The notes under the pieces: generated by a model
What the model was told of the DNA's origin: nothing
The model's input: the letters and a program-made list of their open reading frames with translations, nothing else
Database searches by the model: none
Translations under genes and position numbers: made by a program
Shown here: one piece after another, positions 15,198 to 23,680 of the stretch
Layout of the letters: the number at the start of each line of letters is the position of its first letter
Numbering within the stretch: the stretch's first letter is position 1
Source of the DNA: Oleidesulfovibrio alaskensis DSM 16109
GTDB taxonomy: Bacteria > Desulfobacterota > Desulfovibrionia > Desulfovibrionales > Desulfovibrionaceae
Assembly: GCF_000482745.1 (NCBI RefSeq)
Contig: NZ_AXWQ01000007.1
Coordinates: 62,001-126,000, forward strand
Reading direction: 5' to 3'
DNA length: 64,000 nucleotides

Positions 15198-16595
15198 TCA
15201 GCGGTCTGTCCCGGCGGACAGGGCTTCATCAAAGCATTGTGTCAGTACGTCGATCCCCTCGAGCACGGCGTCCGGCTGCATGATCAGCGGGGGGCATATT
15301 TTGATGGTTGCGCCGCCTGTGCCCACGGGAGCGAACAGCAGCAGGCCCTTGCGGAATGCCCGCTCTGTCACGTCAAAAGCCAGCGCCCCGTCCGGACAGG
15401 GGGTGCCGTCCGGTTCTGTCCGGCCCACGTGGATGCCCTGTACCATGCCCCTGCCGTGTATGGCCATTATGTGCCCCGCATGCCGCTGCCGCAGACCTTC
15501 CAGACCCTGCCGCAGAATGTGCCCTGTGGCGGCGGCAGCTTCTGTCAGTCCGTCACGCAGCAGTACCTCCAGATTGGCCGCTGCCGATGCGCAGGCCACG
15601 GGGTTGCCGCCGTGCGTGCTGGTCATGGAACCGGGGGCATGCATGTCCAGCACATCGGCCCTGCCTGCCACGGCGGAAACGGGCAGCCCGCCGCTTACGG
15701 CCTTGCCCAGACAGACAAGGTCCGGCGCGATGCCGTAATGTTCAAAGGCGAACAACCTGCCGGTACGGCCGAATCCGGACTGCACTTCATCCATGATGAG
15801 CAGTGCCTCGTGGCGGGAGCAGAAACTGCGCAGTTCGCGTACGTATTCTTCGGGGGCAAAACTGGCCCCGCCGCCCTGATAGCTTTCCATGATAACACCG
15901 GCCACGCGTTGCGGGGCGATGCCCAGCTGCGCCAGCCGCCGGCTGAAAAGGTTGAATGACGTGTCCGTGCAGTGCAGTCCGTCGGGAAAGGGCACCTGTA
16001 CAAATGCCGGATCAAGGTTGCCTATCCAGCTTTTGGCTGCGGGGTACCCGCCCATCTGCTGCGCGCCCAGCGTGCGTCCGTGAAAGGCGCGGTCAAAGCT
16101 GACGATGACGTTTTTTTCGGGATGCAGGCTGCGGCCGTGCGCCCGTGCGAGTTTCAGGGCGTTTTCCGTTGCCTCGGAACCGGTGCTCATGATGAAGGCT
16201 TTGCATGCCGTACCTATGTGCGGTTGCAGCATGTCCACCAGTCTGCGGGCCAGCCGGATACGCGGTTCAGTGGCAAAGCAGTACGAAAAAAAACGGTGTG
16301 CATCCAGTTCTGCCCGGGCGGCCTGCACCATTTCGGGCTGGCAGTGGCCGATGTTGGTCACAAGCACGCCCGAGGTGAAATCAAGCCAGATGTTGCCGTA
16401 GGGGTCGTATACCTGCACGCCCTGTGCGCCGTGCCAGACCAGCGGCGGCTGGCAGTCAACCGAACGGGGTTCGCAGGCGCGCATTTCTTCCAGCAGTGCA
16501 AGGGATTCCGGCACCGGCAGCGGTGTGGCGATATGTCTGTAGCCTGTGTGTACAGGCGGTACCGGCACAGGGGTTGTGCAGAATTGCGGGGCCAT
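15198..16595 (-). CDS. PLP-dependent class III aminotransferase
   Basis: A 465-residue aminotransferase of the acetylornithine/4-aminobutyrate group. Visible motifs are a substrate-pocket MSTGSEATENALKLAR near 136, FHGRTLGAQQMGG near 168, LLIMDEVQSGFGRTGRLF near 254 with the PLP-stacking Asp, and LVCLGKAVSGGLPVSAV, whose Lys forms the PLP aldimine. The start at 16595 follows AGGAG; the longer frame upstream has no such site. Sugar nucleotide aminotransferases are usually class I/V (DegT) instead, so a class III enzyme here points to amination of an open-chain keto or aldehyde acid. It follows the ATP-grasp gene by 79 bases. Confidence 0.85.
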   Translation of the reverse strand: MAPQFCTTPVPVPPVHTGYRHIATPLPVPESLALLEEMRACEPRSVDCQPPLVWHGAQGVQVYDPYGNIWLDFTSGVLVTNIGHCQPEMVQAARAELDAHRFFSYCFATEPRIRLARRLVDMLQPHIGTACKAFIMSTGSEATENALKLARAHGRSLHPEKNVIVSFDRAFHGRTLGAQQMGGYPAAKSWIGNLDPAFVQVPFPDGLHCTDTSFNLFSRRLAQLGIAPQRVAGVIMESYQGGGASFAPEEYVRELRSFCSRHEALLIMDEVQSGFGRTGRLFAFEHYGIAPDLVCLGKAVSGGLPVSAVAGRADVLDMHAPGSMTSTHGGNPVACASAAANLEVLLRDGLTEAAAATGHILRQGLEGLRQRHAGHIMAIHGRGMVQGIHVGRTEPDGTPCPDGALAFDVTERAFRKGLLLFAPVGTGGATIKICPPLIMQPDAVLEGIDVLTQCFDEALSAGTDR

Positions 16596-16674
16596 ATGTT
16601 CTCCTGAGGACGGCAGCGGTACCGTCCGTTGTTCAAAAAAAGTGTGGTGCTGCGGTGCGGGATTCTGCGTCCGG

Positions 16675-17910
16675 TCACACCGGTTCTGTTTCAATGCGGA
16701 TGCACCGCACGGCCGCTTCGGCGCGGCTGACGGCCTGCTGCCGTGTATCGCCCGTGGCCATGACGGAGGCAACACGCTCTCCCATGCATGTGGCGGGAGA
16801 AATCACAGTGCCGGTGGTCAGGTTCTGCCAGTGCGGTTCAAAGCGCACGGCGTATACGCCCGGCATGCTCCGGGCCTCTTCCAGACCTGTCACCGCGGTC
16901 ACTCTGCCCGGACGCGGCCAGACATACCGCAGGGCCACGCCGTTGCAGCGGTCCGGTATCAGGCGTGCGGAATCCACCGGCAGCCCCAGCGCCTGATCCA
17001 TCACCATGTCCAGCAGGCGGACTCCGTTGTGCAGCGGCACGGTTTCGCTGCAGAAATAATCACCGGAAAGACGTGCAGCCATTTCCAGAACACGCGGCCC
17101 CGCGGCATCGACAAGAATATCGCCTTTGACAGGGCCGCAGGTGATACCCAGTGCGCGTACCGCCATGTCCGCGGCGCGGTGCACAGCTGCCAGAGTCTGC
17201 GGGGCAAGAATGGTCGGCAGGGTGTCTCCGTCTTCCAGAAAATAGGGCGGATACAGTTCCTTGCGGTCATAGTTTCTGTCAGAAAAACCCGTCCAGTGTA
17301 TGCGTCCGTCCAGTACAATGCCTTCGATGCTGTGTTCGGTGCCGGTAAGAAATTCTTCCACCAGAAATTCAGGCCGTTGCGAAATGCGGCGTATCTCCGC
17401 CACGGCATCGTCCATGGCATCCGGGTGCGGCACTTTGCGCACGCCGCGTGCTCCGGCACTGTCGGCCGGTTTGACCACCACGGGCCAGCCCAGTCTTTGC
17501 GCGGCAGCGCATGCCTGTGCGGCGTTTTGTGCCCGTGCGTACAAAGGGGCGGGTACGCCCGCCGCGGCAAAAGCTTCCTGCCGCAGCACTTTGTTGGTGG
17601 CCTTCATGGCGGCCGCGGTACCTGTGCCGGGCAGGCCGAGGGCTTCGGCCACGGCGGCCACGGTGACGGCGCTTTCCGATGCGATGGTCATCACGCCGTT
17701 CAGCGGTCTGCGGTCATGCAGGCTGAGGGCGAACGCCACGGTCTGTTGCGGACTGCGTGTGTCGGCGATGCCTGCATATGTGGCTTTGCGCAGCCCCGGT
17801 GCCTGCGGATTCATGTCCGTCGCGGCCACCTCGTATCCGCGCTCAAGGGCTTTTTCTATGGCGGGCAGCTGGTTGGGGCCCGCGCCCACTATCAGTATGC
17901 AGGGTTTCAT
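16675..17910 (-). CDS. ATP-grasp family ligase
   Basis: A 411-residue ATP-grasp enzyme of the carboxylate-amine ligase type. The N-terminal Rossmann-like pre-ATP-grasp domain starts ILIVGAGPNQLPAIEKALER. The ATP-grasp core includes PVVVKPADSAGARGVRKV (about residues 143-160), VEEFLTGTEHSIEG near 185 and a metal-binding EMAARLSGDYF near 266. Such enzymes form an acyl-phosphate and join it to an amine or thiol, so this one may amidate the carboxylate of the cluster's sugar acid or add an amino acid. Its ATG overlaps the upstream stop as ATGA. No partner specificity can be read from sequence. Confidence 0.82.
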   Translation of the reverse strand: MKPCILIVGAGPNQLPAIEKALERGYEVAATDMNPQAPGLRKATYAGIADTRSPQQTVAFALSLHDRRPLNGVMTIASESAVTVAAVAEALGLPGTGTAAAMKATNKVLRQEAFAAAGVPAPLYARAQNAAQACAAAQRLGWPVVVKPADSAGARGVRKVPHPDAMDDAVAEIRRISQRPEFLVEEFLTGTEHSIEGIVLDGRIHWTGFSDRNYDRKELYPPYFLEDGDTLPTILAPQTLAAVHRAADMAVRALGITCGPVKGDILVDAAGPRVLEMAARLSGDYFCSETVPLHNGVRLLDMVMDQALGLPVDSARLIPDRCNGVALRYVWPRPGRVTAVTGLEEARSMPGVYAVRFEPHWQNLTTGTVISPATCMGERVASVMATGDTRQQAVSRAEAAVRCIRIETEPV

Positions 17911-19148
17911 GGAGTGTGGTCTCCGGCAGGGGCGGCAAGTGCTGCCGCAATGTCGATGTAGCCTGCAAGCTGCTGTTGCAGCTGTTCTATACGGTGCAGC
18001 ATGTGGTCGCGCACGGCCTGCACCCGTAGCATCAGGCTGTCCAGCAGGGCCAGAATATCCGTTGCCGGTGCATCCCACGGCAGGCACTGGTCTTCCGCCT
18101 GCAGCTGTCCGAAAAATCCGCGCACCTTGTCTTCGTATGCCAGCCCCACAACGGGTATGCCCATGCGTGCGGCAAACACGCTGCCGTGCAGGCGCGTGGC
18201 CACGGCACAGTCAGCCTGTGTGTACAGCGATTCTATGTCGTCGTAATGGTAACAGCCCTCAATTACATGCACTTTGTCAGAAAACCGGCTGCGTCCGCGC
18301 AGGGTGCGGCCCAGAACTCTGTCGTCGGTGATGCCGGAATCGGCATGGTAGCAGCACTGCGGCACCAGCAGCACGTCGTTGTCCTTGCGGGCGCACCACA
18401 GGTTTATCAGTTCTGTCTGATGCCGTTCGTACAGTGCGGCGGCATGGCTGCCCATCCACGACAGGTCGCGTACGGCCAGTGCCAGCCTGAGTCCAGCAGT
18501 ACGGGAAGGAATTTGTTCCTGCCGCAGTATTTCGTCTCCGCGTCCCTGCGGTGCACGGGGTGCGCCCAGAGCGGCATCGGGCAGCAGCGTATGCTCCGGC
18601 AGGGCCACGCCGCAGGCGCGCAGATTTTCCACGGCCATGCGCTCGCGGAAGGTGACAGCGGCGGCACCCCGCAGCAGCCAGCCTGCTGCGCGGACGGCCC
18701 ACGGATTGTGCAGCACATTGGCGCTCAGTCCGAAGAGCATATACGGCGTTCCGGCCATCTGGGCCATGAGAGCCATGGTGCAGAACCGCGGAAGATGGCC
18801 GCGCAGCACGTCCATGCCCACTTCGGTGATGAAGTTGCCCGCTCCCATGATCAGAAGATCAGCCTGTGCAACGGTGTCGGCAACAGCCGCAAGTTCGCCG
18901 CGCGGATCGGTAAAATTTAGCCCGCGGAACCAGCGTCCCGCGGCTCCGGCTTTGGATTCATGCTCCAGATTGGGCAGTGTCTGCACGCCGAACCGTCTGT
19001 CAAAAGAGGCATGGGGATGCCGGACAAACGCCTTGAACACGGGGGTGCCCAGACGGCGGGCAAGTCCGTCGGTCATAAAGGCAAGCGGCGCGTCGTCACC
19101 GGCGCTCCACAGGGTGTAGCCGCCGTCAAACACAATGGTGGGCGTCAT
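17907..19148 (-). CDS. Polysaccharide pyruvyl transferase family protein
   Basis: A 413-residue protein of the CsaB/WcaK-type family that adds pyruvate ketals from phosphoenolpyruvate to sugars. The GT-B-like fold is recognised from LLIMGAGNFITEVGMD near residue 98, FRERMAVENLRACGV near 167 and the strongest family motif, ATRLHGSVFAARMGIPVVGL followed by YEDKVRGFF near 316-345. The His and Arg of RLHG are the expected active-site residues. It overlaps both neighbours by 4 bases (ATGA), making it part of one translationally linked set. Confidence 0.82.
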   Translation of the reverse strand: MTPTIVFDGGYTLWSAGDDAPLAFMTDGLARRLGTPVFKAFVRHPHASFDRRFGVQTLPNLEHESKAGAAGRWFRGLNFTDPRGELAAVADTVAQADLLIMGAGNFITEVGMDVLRGHLPRFCTMALMAQMAGTPYMLFGLSANVLHNPWAVRAAGWLLRGAAAVTFRERMAVENLRACGVALPEHTLLPDAALGAPRAPQGRGDEILRQEQIPSRTAGLRLALAVRDLSWMGSHAAALYERHQTELINLWCARKDNDVLLVPQCCYHADSGITDDRVLGRTLRGRSRFSDKVHVIEGCYHYDDIESLYTQADCAVATRLHGSVFAARMGIPVVGLAYEDKVRGFFGQLQAEDQCLPWDAPATDILALLDSLMLRVQAVRDHMLHRIEQLQQQLAGYIDIAAALAAPAGDHTP

Positions 19149-20083
19149 TCGGTAGTTCCTTTTACCGCGTAAACAAGAAGTGAGCGGCCCGCTCCCTGTT
19201 CCGCAAGGGCACGGTACAGCGTTCTGCGCAGTCCGCCCTGCGGTCCGCGGCCCAGATTCAGGTCGGCGGCCACGCGTCGTTTATGGCATTGCCTGCCGGT
19301 TTGCGGGGCGTCCAGATAATTGTCGCCCTGCATGATGAAAAGCTCCATGGGAAACGTGGCATCGCGCACGGCAATGCGGAAGCCGCACTTTTCCAGCAGT
19401 GCGCACAGGCTGTCCATGGAAAAATAACTTACATGGTCAGGCGTTATCCACCACATGTCCTGCTGCCGCACAGCCTGACGGGTCTGTTGCAGCGCAGCAT
19501 ACTGCAGCTGACTGAAGTCGTTGCTTGTTTCAATTATCAGCACGCCGCCCGATGCCATAAACGCATCATGAATCAGGGTGAGTGCCTCACGGGGGGAACG
19601 CATGTGGTTGAGCACCTCGCCCATGTGCACCACATGAAACGGGCCGCCCAGCGTATGGGGGGACGTGTCTTCCAGCAGGGCGTTTACCACGTGCACGCCC
19701 GGAATCTGCGCGGCCTGCGCGGCAGCCAGTGACGAAGGCTCGATGCCTGCGCACTGCCATCCGGCAGCTGCCCAGTGACGCAGAAACTGGCCGAACGAAG
19801 CCCCGACGTCCAGTACGCGGCCCGGGATATGTGTGCCGCCTGCGGACAGCAGCGCCGCAGCCTGTTCCATTTTTTCCCGCGCCCAGAAAGCGAAATGCCC
19901 GGCGTCTTCCTGCACAATGCGGCTGTAGTCCGGTTTCATTTCTTCGTAGTAGCCTTCGTGGTACAGCCGGGTGCTGTGTGCCGCAGGGGGAAACGGTATC
20001 TGATGGATAAATCCGCATGTTTCGCAGCGGACCACGGTGACGCCGTTGCGTGTCCACTGTTCATTCCAGCGGCATGGGGTCAT
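19145..20083 (-). CDS. SAM-dependent methyltransferase
   Basis: A 312-residue class I methyltransferase. Motif I is RVLDVGASFGQFLRHWAAAG near residue 90, then IEPSSLAAAQAA (acidic loop), and the post-I region VVHMGEVLNHMRSPREAL near 152. The N-terminus carries a CETCGF knuckle seen in C-methyltransferases that act on nucleotide sugars. No signal peptide. It sits between SpsF-PseG and the pyruvyl transferase with 4-base overlaps on both sides, so it probably methylates a sugar intermediate of this operon; O- versus C-methylation cannot be told. Confidence 0.8.
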   Translation of the reverse strand: MTPCRWNEQWTRNGVTVVRCETCGFIHQIPFPPAAHSTRLYHEGYYEEMKPDYSRIVQEDAGHFAFWAREKMEQAAALLSAGGTHIPGRVLDVGASFGQFLRHWAAAGWQCAGIEPSSLAAAQAAQIPGVHVVNALLEDTSPHTLGGPFHVVHMGEVLNHMRSPREALTLIHDAFMASGGVLIIETSNDFSQLQYAALQQTRQAVRQQDMWWITPDHVSYFSMDSLCALLEKCGFRIAVRDATFPMELFIMQGDNYLDAPQTGRQCHKRRVAADLNLGRGPQGGLRRTLYRALAEQGAGRSLLVYAVKGTTE

Positions 20084-21948
20084 GATCTTTTTCCTCCGGA
20101 GAAAAAATCGTGCAAAATGCCGGCCACACGCAACGCACCTTTACCGTCCACGGCCTGTTTGTGCGCAACTGACATGGCCGCGCGTACATCACTTTTGCTA
20201 ACTTCTTGAAAAGATTTGATGAACTGCCTGCAGAACGGGCTTTCGAGCACATGCCCGCCGCGTATGGAACGGACATCTCCGGCCGGCAGGCTGCCTGCGA
20301 TGCGGGCAAATTGTGCCGCAGCGGCACTGTTCAGGTCGTTGTCCGTCACCAGCAGTACCGGCAGGCCGGTGGCGGCCATTTCATACGTGGTCACACCCAG
20401 CGCGGAAATGCCTGCATCGGCCTGTGCCATGGCTTTGTCCATGCGGCGCACATCCCACAGGGCACTGCCGCGCAGCCCGCAGTGTTTCATGATGTGCTGT
20501 GCGGTGCGTGCCTGCTGCCGCGTGCCGCATATCACCTGTACGGCCGCCGTGCAGCCTGCTGCGTGCAGGGCCAGCAGCACCGGTTCAAGCACTGTGCCGC
20601 GGTCTCCGCCGCCCAGCGCCACAAGCACCCGCCTGAGAGACGGCGATATGATTCTGCGTGCTCCCGCACGGGCGAATCCGGAGGGCAGCGGCAGGTATTG
20701 CAGCCCGTCGTAACAGGCGGGGTGTTCATGGGGTGAGTACCCCTGATAATCAGGATGGGGCAGCGCATTAAGCAGCAGGTCCCCCTGCCGCCATCCGGGC
20801 GGCAGGGGGTTATCCTGAAATATCAGCCGGCAGCCTTCTTTTTTCAGAGCGGCAAAGCCGTCCTGATACCGTTCAAGGTCTGCCTTGCAGCAATTGAATA
20901 CCAGACAGGAATGGTCAGCCAGCGCATAACGGCGGGCGGCAAAGCGCAGTTCATCTTCCGGTGCGGCATCCTGCGGCAGCAGGGAAACGGCAAATCCCGC
21001 TTCTGTCACAAGGCGCTGCGAACGCTCATCGGGACGCATGATGAATTCCACTCCGGCACCGAGCTGCTGTGTCATCACACGGGCAAGCCGCAGGGCACCG
21101 GATATGTGCCCGTACCCTGTCCGGCCATTACCGTGACATACAAAGGCGGCCCGCAGCGATTCGTGCAAGGTTGTCTTGGCTCCGGCACAGGCATTGACGG
21201 CGGCAAGCTGCGGGTGCCGCTGCAGGTGCCGCATGATGTCGTGCACGGTGAGACTGTCCGGCGTGCGCCCCATGGAAGCGCAGAGCCCCGTGAAAAATTC
21301 CATGTCTGCGGGGGTATCCACGGTAAGCCGTACCCCGCCTTTTTTCAGCAGGGGATCGCCGTCTATGTACCGTACGGCAAATTCTGCGGGCAGGCGGTAC
21401 ATCAGCGCGGTGACATGCTCTTTGTCGTGCGCCGTGGCTGAAGGATGATGCCACGCCCGCCGCAGCGCCTCTGCGCTAACCGCTTCAACGCCTTTATCGG
21501 CGTATTCCGCTCCCGGACGGTAGTTGACGATGTCGCAGCCGGTATGCTGCAGCTCGTACAGCATGCGGCGCAGCCCGCCGGCATTGATGACCGGACAGTC
21601 CGCCGTGACGCGGATGACGTTTTCAGCAGGCATGGAGTCCAGCGCGGTCACAAACCGGCCCAGAACATCGTCTTCCTGCCCCCGCACGAGGTGTACCGCA
21701 GGCCAGTGTCTGCGTATGTGCGCGGCCAGCGGATCATCCTGCGGCCGGTTCGATGTGGCCAGCACCACACCGTCCAGCACGGCCTGTTCCGTCGGGCGCC
21801 TGCCGCGCAGCAGCGCCGTGAGGTGACAGAGTACATAATCCACCAGCGGACGACCGCACAGAGGCAGCAGCATTTTGCCCTTCAGCCGCGCAGAACCCAT
21901 GCGGGCCTGAACCACGGCTATGGTCCGGCCTGTCTCAGCGTTTGCCAA
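20080..21948 (-). CDS. SpsF-like cytidylyltransferase fused to PseG/SpsG-like hydrolase
   Basis: A 622-residue two-domain protein. Residues 1-240 are an SpsF/NeuA-type nucleotidyltransferase (IAVVQARMGSARLKGKML, CGRPLVDYVLCHL, VIRVTADCPVINAGGLRRML). Residues about 270-620 are a PseG/SpsG GT-B-like hydrolase (CHGNGRTGYGHISGALRLA, LVALGGGDRGTVLEPV, DAGISALGVTTYEMAATGLP). SpsG/PseG removes UDP from a sugar; SpsF makes the CMP-activated acid. Both steps flank a NeuB-type condensation, which is encoded two genes upstream. The start is a TTG at 21948 with AGGAGG six bases upstream, overlapping the GNAT stop by 14 bases; no ATG fits. The fusion joins the first and last steps of one pathway. Confidence 0.85.
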   Translation of the reverse strand: MANAETGRTIAVVQARMGSARLKGKMLLPLCGRPLVDYVLCHLTALLRGRRPTEQAVLDGVVLATSNRPQDDPLAAHIRRHWPAVHLVRGQEDDVLGRFVTALDSMPAENVIRVTADCPVINAGGLRRMLYELQHTGCDIVNYRPGAEYADKGVEAVSAEALRRAWHHPSATAHDKEHVTALMYRLPAEFAVRYIDGDPLLKKGGVRLTVDTPADMEFFTGLCASMGRTPDSLTVHDIMRHLQRHPQLAAVNACAGAKTTLHESLRAAFVCHGNGRTGYGHISGALRLARVMTQQLGAGVEFIMRPDERSQRLVTEAGFAVSLLPQDAAPEDELRFAARRYALADHSCLVFNCCKADLERYQDGFAALKKEGCRLIFQDNPLPPGWRQGDLLLNALPHPDYQGYSPHEHPACYDGLQYLPLPSGFARAGARRIISPSLRRVLVALGGGDRGTVLEPVLLALHAAGCTAAVQVICGTRQQARTAQHIMKHCGLRGSALWDVRRMDKAMAQADAGISALGVTTYEMAATGLPVLLVTDNDLNSAAAAQFARIAGSLPAGDVRSIRGGHVLESPFCRQFIKSFQEVSKSDVRAAMSVAHKQAVDGKGALRVAGILHDFFSGGKRS

Positions 21949-22426
21949 GGGCTGCCTCCTGCCGCAGGTCTGCATACATGATGATTTCCCCCGTATCGGG
22001 TGTTTCTTCCAGCGTTGCCCAGCCCAGCCGCCGGTAAAAAGGTGCAGCGGTCTCCGTGACAAGGTAGAGGCGGGAATAGCCCAGCCGTGCGGCGTTGCGT
22101 TGTGCGGCGCAGACCAGCGCGGTGCCTGCGCCCCTGCCTCTGCAGGCAGGATGCACATACAGGCTGGCCAGCCACGGGGTGAGTTCCGGCCGCGCGGGGC
22201 AGTCGCCGGTGCGCAGCACCACACAGCCTGCCGGTGTGCCTGCGGCAAACGCCAGCAGCATCATGGGCAGCGTTGTTCTGCCCGCGTACCGGGCTGTTCT
22301 GCCGCGGGCTTCTTCCAGCGTCACACCGGGGGCGGCCCCCCATTGTTCATAAATCCATTGCAGGGCCAGAGGGCCGAAGGCCGGCTCGTCCGCCAGCAGA
22401 CGGACGGCAAACGGGCTGTCATGCAT
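21935..22426 (-). CDS. GNAT-family N-acetyltransferase
   Basis: A 163-residue acetyltransferase. The acetyl-CoA-binding motif is PACRGRGAGTALVCAAQRNA (about residues 95-114), preceded by the beta-strand WLASLYVHP and followed by LYLVTETAAPFYRRLGWATL. It lies between the NeuB-like synthase (8-base overlap) and the SpsF-PseG fusion (14-base overlap). By analogy with PseH or legionaminic acid routes it would acetylate the amino sugar before condensation, though general GNAT roles are possible. Confidence 0.8.
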   Translation of the reverse strand: MHDSPFAVRLLADEPAFGPLALQWIYEQWGAAPGVTLEEARGRTARYAGRTTLPMMLLAFAAGTPAGCVVLRTGDCPARPELTPWLASLYVHPACRGRGAGTALVCAAQRNAARLGYSRLYLVTETAAPFYRRLGWATLEETPDTGEIIMYADLRQEAALGKR

Positions 22427-23285
22427 GTTCCGCCTCCAGACCGGCGCGCACTGCGCGCAGCGGACGCAGACCGTCCTGCGGGTCGGCGCGCCAGTTGCGC
22501 TCCTGCTCCTCGCATGGCGCAGGCTCTTTCACACCGTTGCCGTCGGCGCTGAAAGCCTGCCGTATCTGGCTGATGACCGGTGCTATCTGATGGGGCAGCC
22601 AGCAGTGGCCGCTGGCGTATTCCGCACCGTCGCCGTCAAGATCAAGATGAAATTCCACAACCTGAGCACCCCAGCGGTGCACGGCGCGGTGAATGACACC
22701 GGCATGCACGGTATGGTCGGACCAGCCTGCGGCGCAGCCGAACTGCCTGCGCAGGGTCTCCACCGCCGCAAGATTGCATTGTTCCGGCGGGGCGGGATAG
22801 CCGGACGTGCAGTGCAGCAGCGTCATATCACGGCAGCCGGCGGTGCGCAGCACGTCCGCGGCATGGGCCACTTCCTGCAGAGCTGCCATGCCGGTGGAAA
22901 GCACAACGGGCTTGCCCGTGCCGGCACAGGCGTGCAGCAGGGCATCCCAGAGCAGTTCGTAGGATGCAATTTTATAAAAATCGACATGAGGTTGCAGTGC
23001 ATGCACCGCCTGAAGCGAAAAAGGGGTGGCGCTGAATGCCACACCGTGTCTGCGGCAGGACTGCGCCAGCACGGGCAGGTAGTCTTCAGGCAGTTCCCAT
23101 GCTCTGCGTCCGGTTACCTGCGGCATGGCGGCAAAGACTTCCGGCGCAAACAGATCGTCCAGCCGGAAGAGCTGGAATTTGACCGCATCGCATCCGCAGC
23201 CTGCGGCTGTTTCGATAAATGCCAGACAACGGTCCAGATCGCGGTTGTGGTTACTGGAAACTTCTGCAATGAAATACGGCTGCAT
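22419..23285 (-). CDS. NeuB/SpsE-family sugar-acid synthase lacking the SAF domain
   Basis: A 288-residue TIM-barrel synthase that condenses phosphoenolpyruvate with a free sugar to make a nonulosonic or other 3-deoxy-2-keto acid. NeuB motifs present are FIAEVSSNHNRDLDRCLAFI at residues 4-23, CDAVKFQLFR near 33, YKIASYELLW near 103, KPVVLSTGMA near 125 and AGWSDHT near 185. Usual NeuB/PseI/LegI proteins have 330-350 residues with a C-terminal antifreeze-like (SAF) domain that closes the neighbouring active site. Here the protein ends soon after the barrel, so that domain is missing. The start at 23285 follows CGGAGA. First gene of the leftward operon. Confidence 0.82.
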   Translation of the reverse strand: MQPYFIAEVSSNHNRDLDRCLAFIETAAGCGCDAVKFQLFRLDDLFAPEVFAAMPQVTGRRAWELPEDYLPVLAQSCRRHGVAFSATPFSLQAVHALQPHVDFYKIASYELLWDALLHACAGTGKPVVLSTGMAALQEVAHAADVLRTAGCRDMTLLHCTSGYPAPPEQCNLAAVETLRRQFGCAAGWSDHTVHAGVIHRAVHRWGAQVVEFHLDLDGDGAEYASGHCWLPHQIAPVISQIRQAFSADGNGVKEPAPCEEQERNWRADPQDGLRPLRAVRAGLEAEHA

Positions 23286-23680
23286 GTGGTATCTCCGGCT
23301 TTGCGGCTGTTGCGCCATACCGTCACCGTGCTGACGGGGGCGTGTGTTTGTGCACGCCGGTGCGGTGCGGCGGCGCGCCGTGCGCGGTGCAGATTCTCTT
23401 ACCGTGTCTTGGCAAAAAGCAACAGGGGGCATGGCGTCTGTGTACCGCCTGCTTTTGCATCTTGCATGGAACACGCCGTGGTTTATTGTTTTTTGCTGCG
23501 TACTGATGCAGGGTTGCGGGGGCTGCGGTATCAGGATGCTGCGGCGGACACACCGGAAGCGGTTTGCCGTGTTTGCTGCTGGACCGGTTTTTGCTTGCCA
23601 CAGGGGTGCGGCCGACGCAGCCGCGGCGCCGGGTGTGCGGACGTCATTTTTTTGGGCTTTTGTATATGTAAGGGTATGTC
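23286..23680. other. Divergent promoter region between the two glycan operons
   Basis: A 395-base gap between the leftward sugar-acid operon and the rightward fucose/glycosyltransferase operon. Both operons probably start here. I see no convincing -35/-10 pair, operator or terminator. A possible 88-codon frame from 23430 (with AGGGGG close upstream) overlaps fcl and is Cys/Arg-rich, so I do not call it. T-rich sequence lies just before fcl. Confidence 0.6.
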
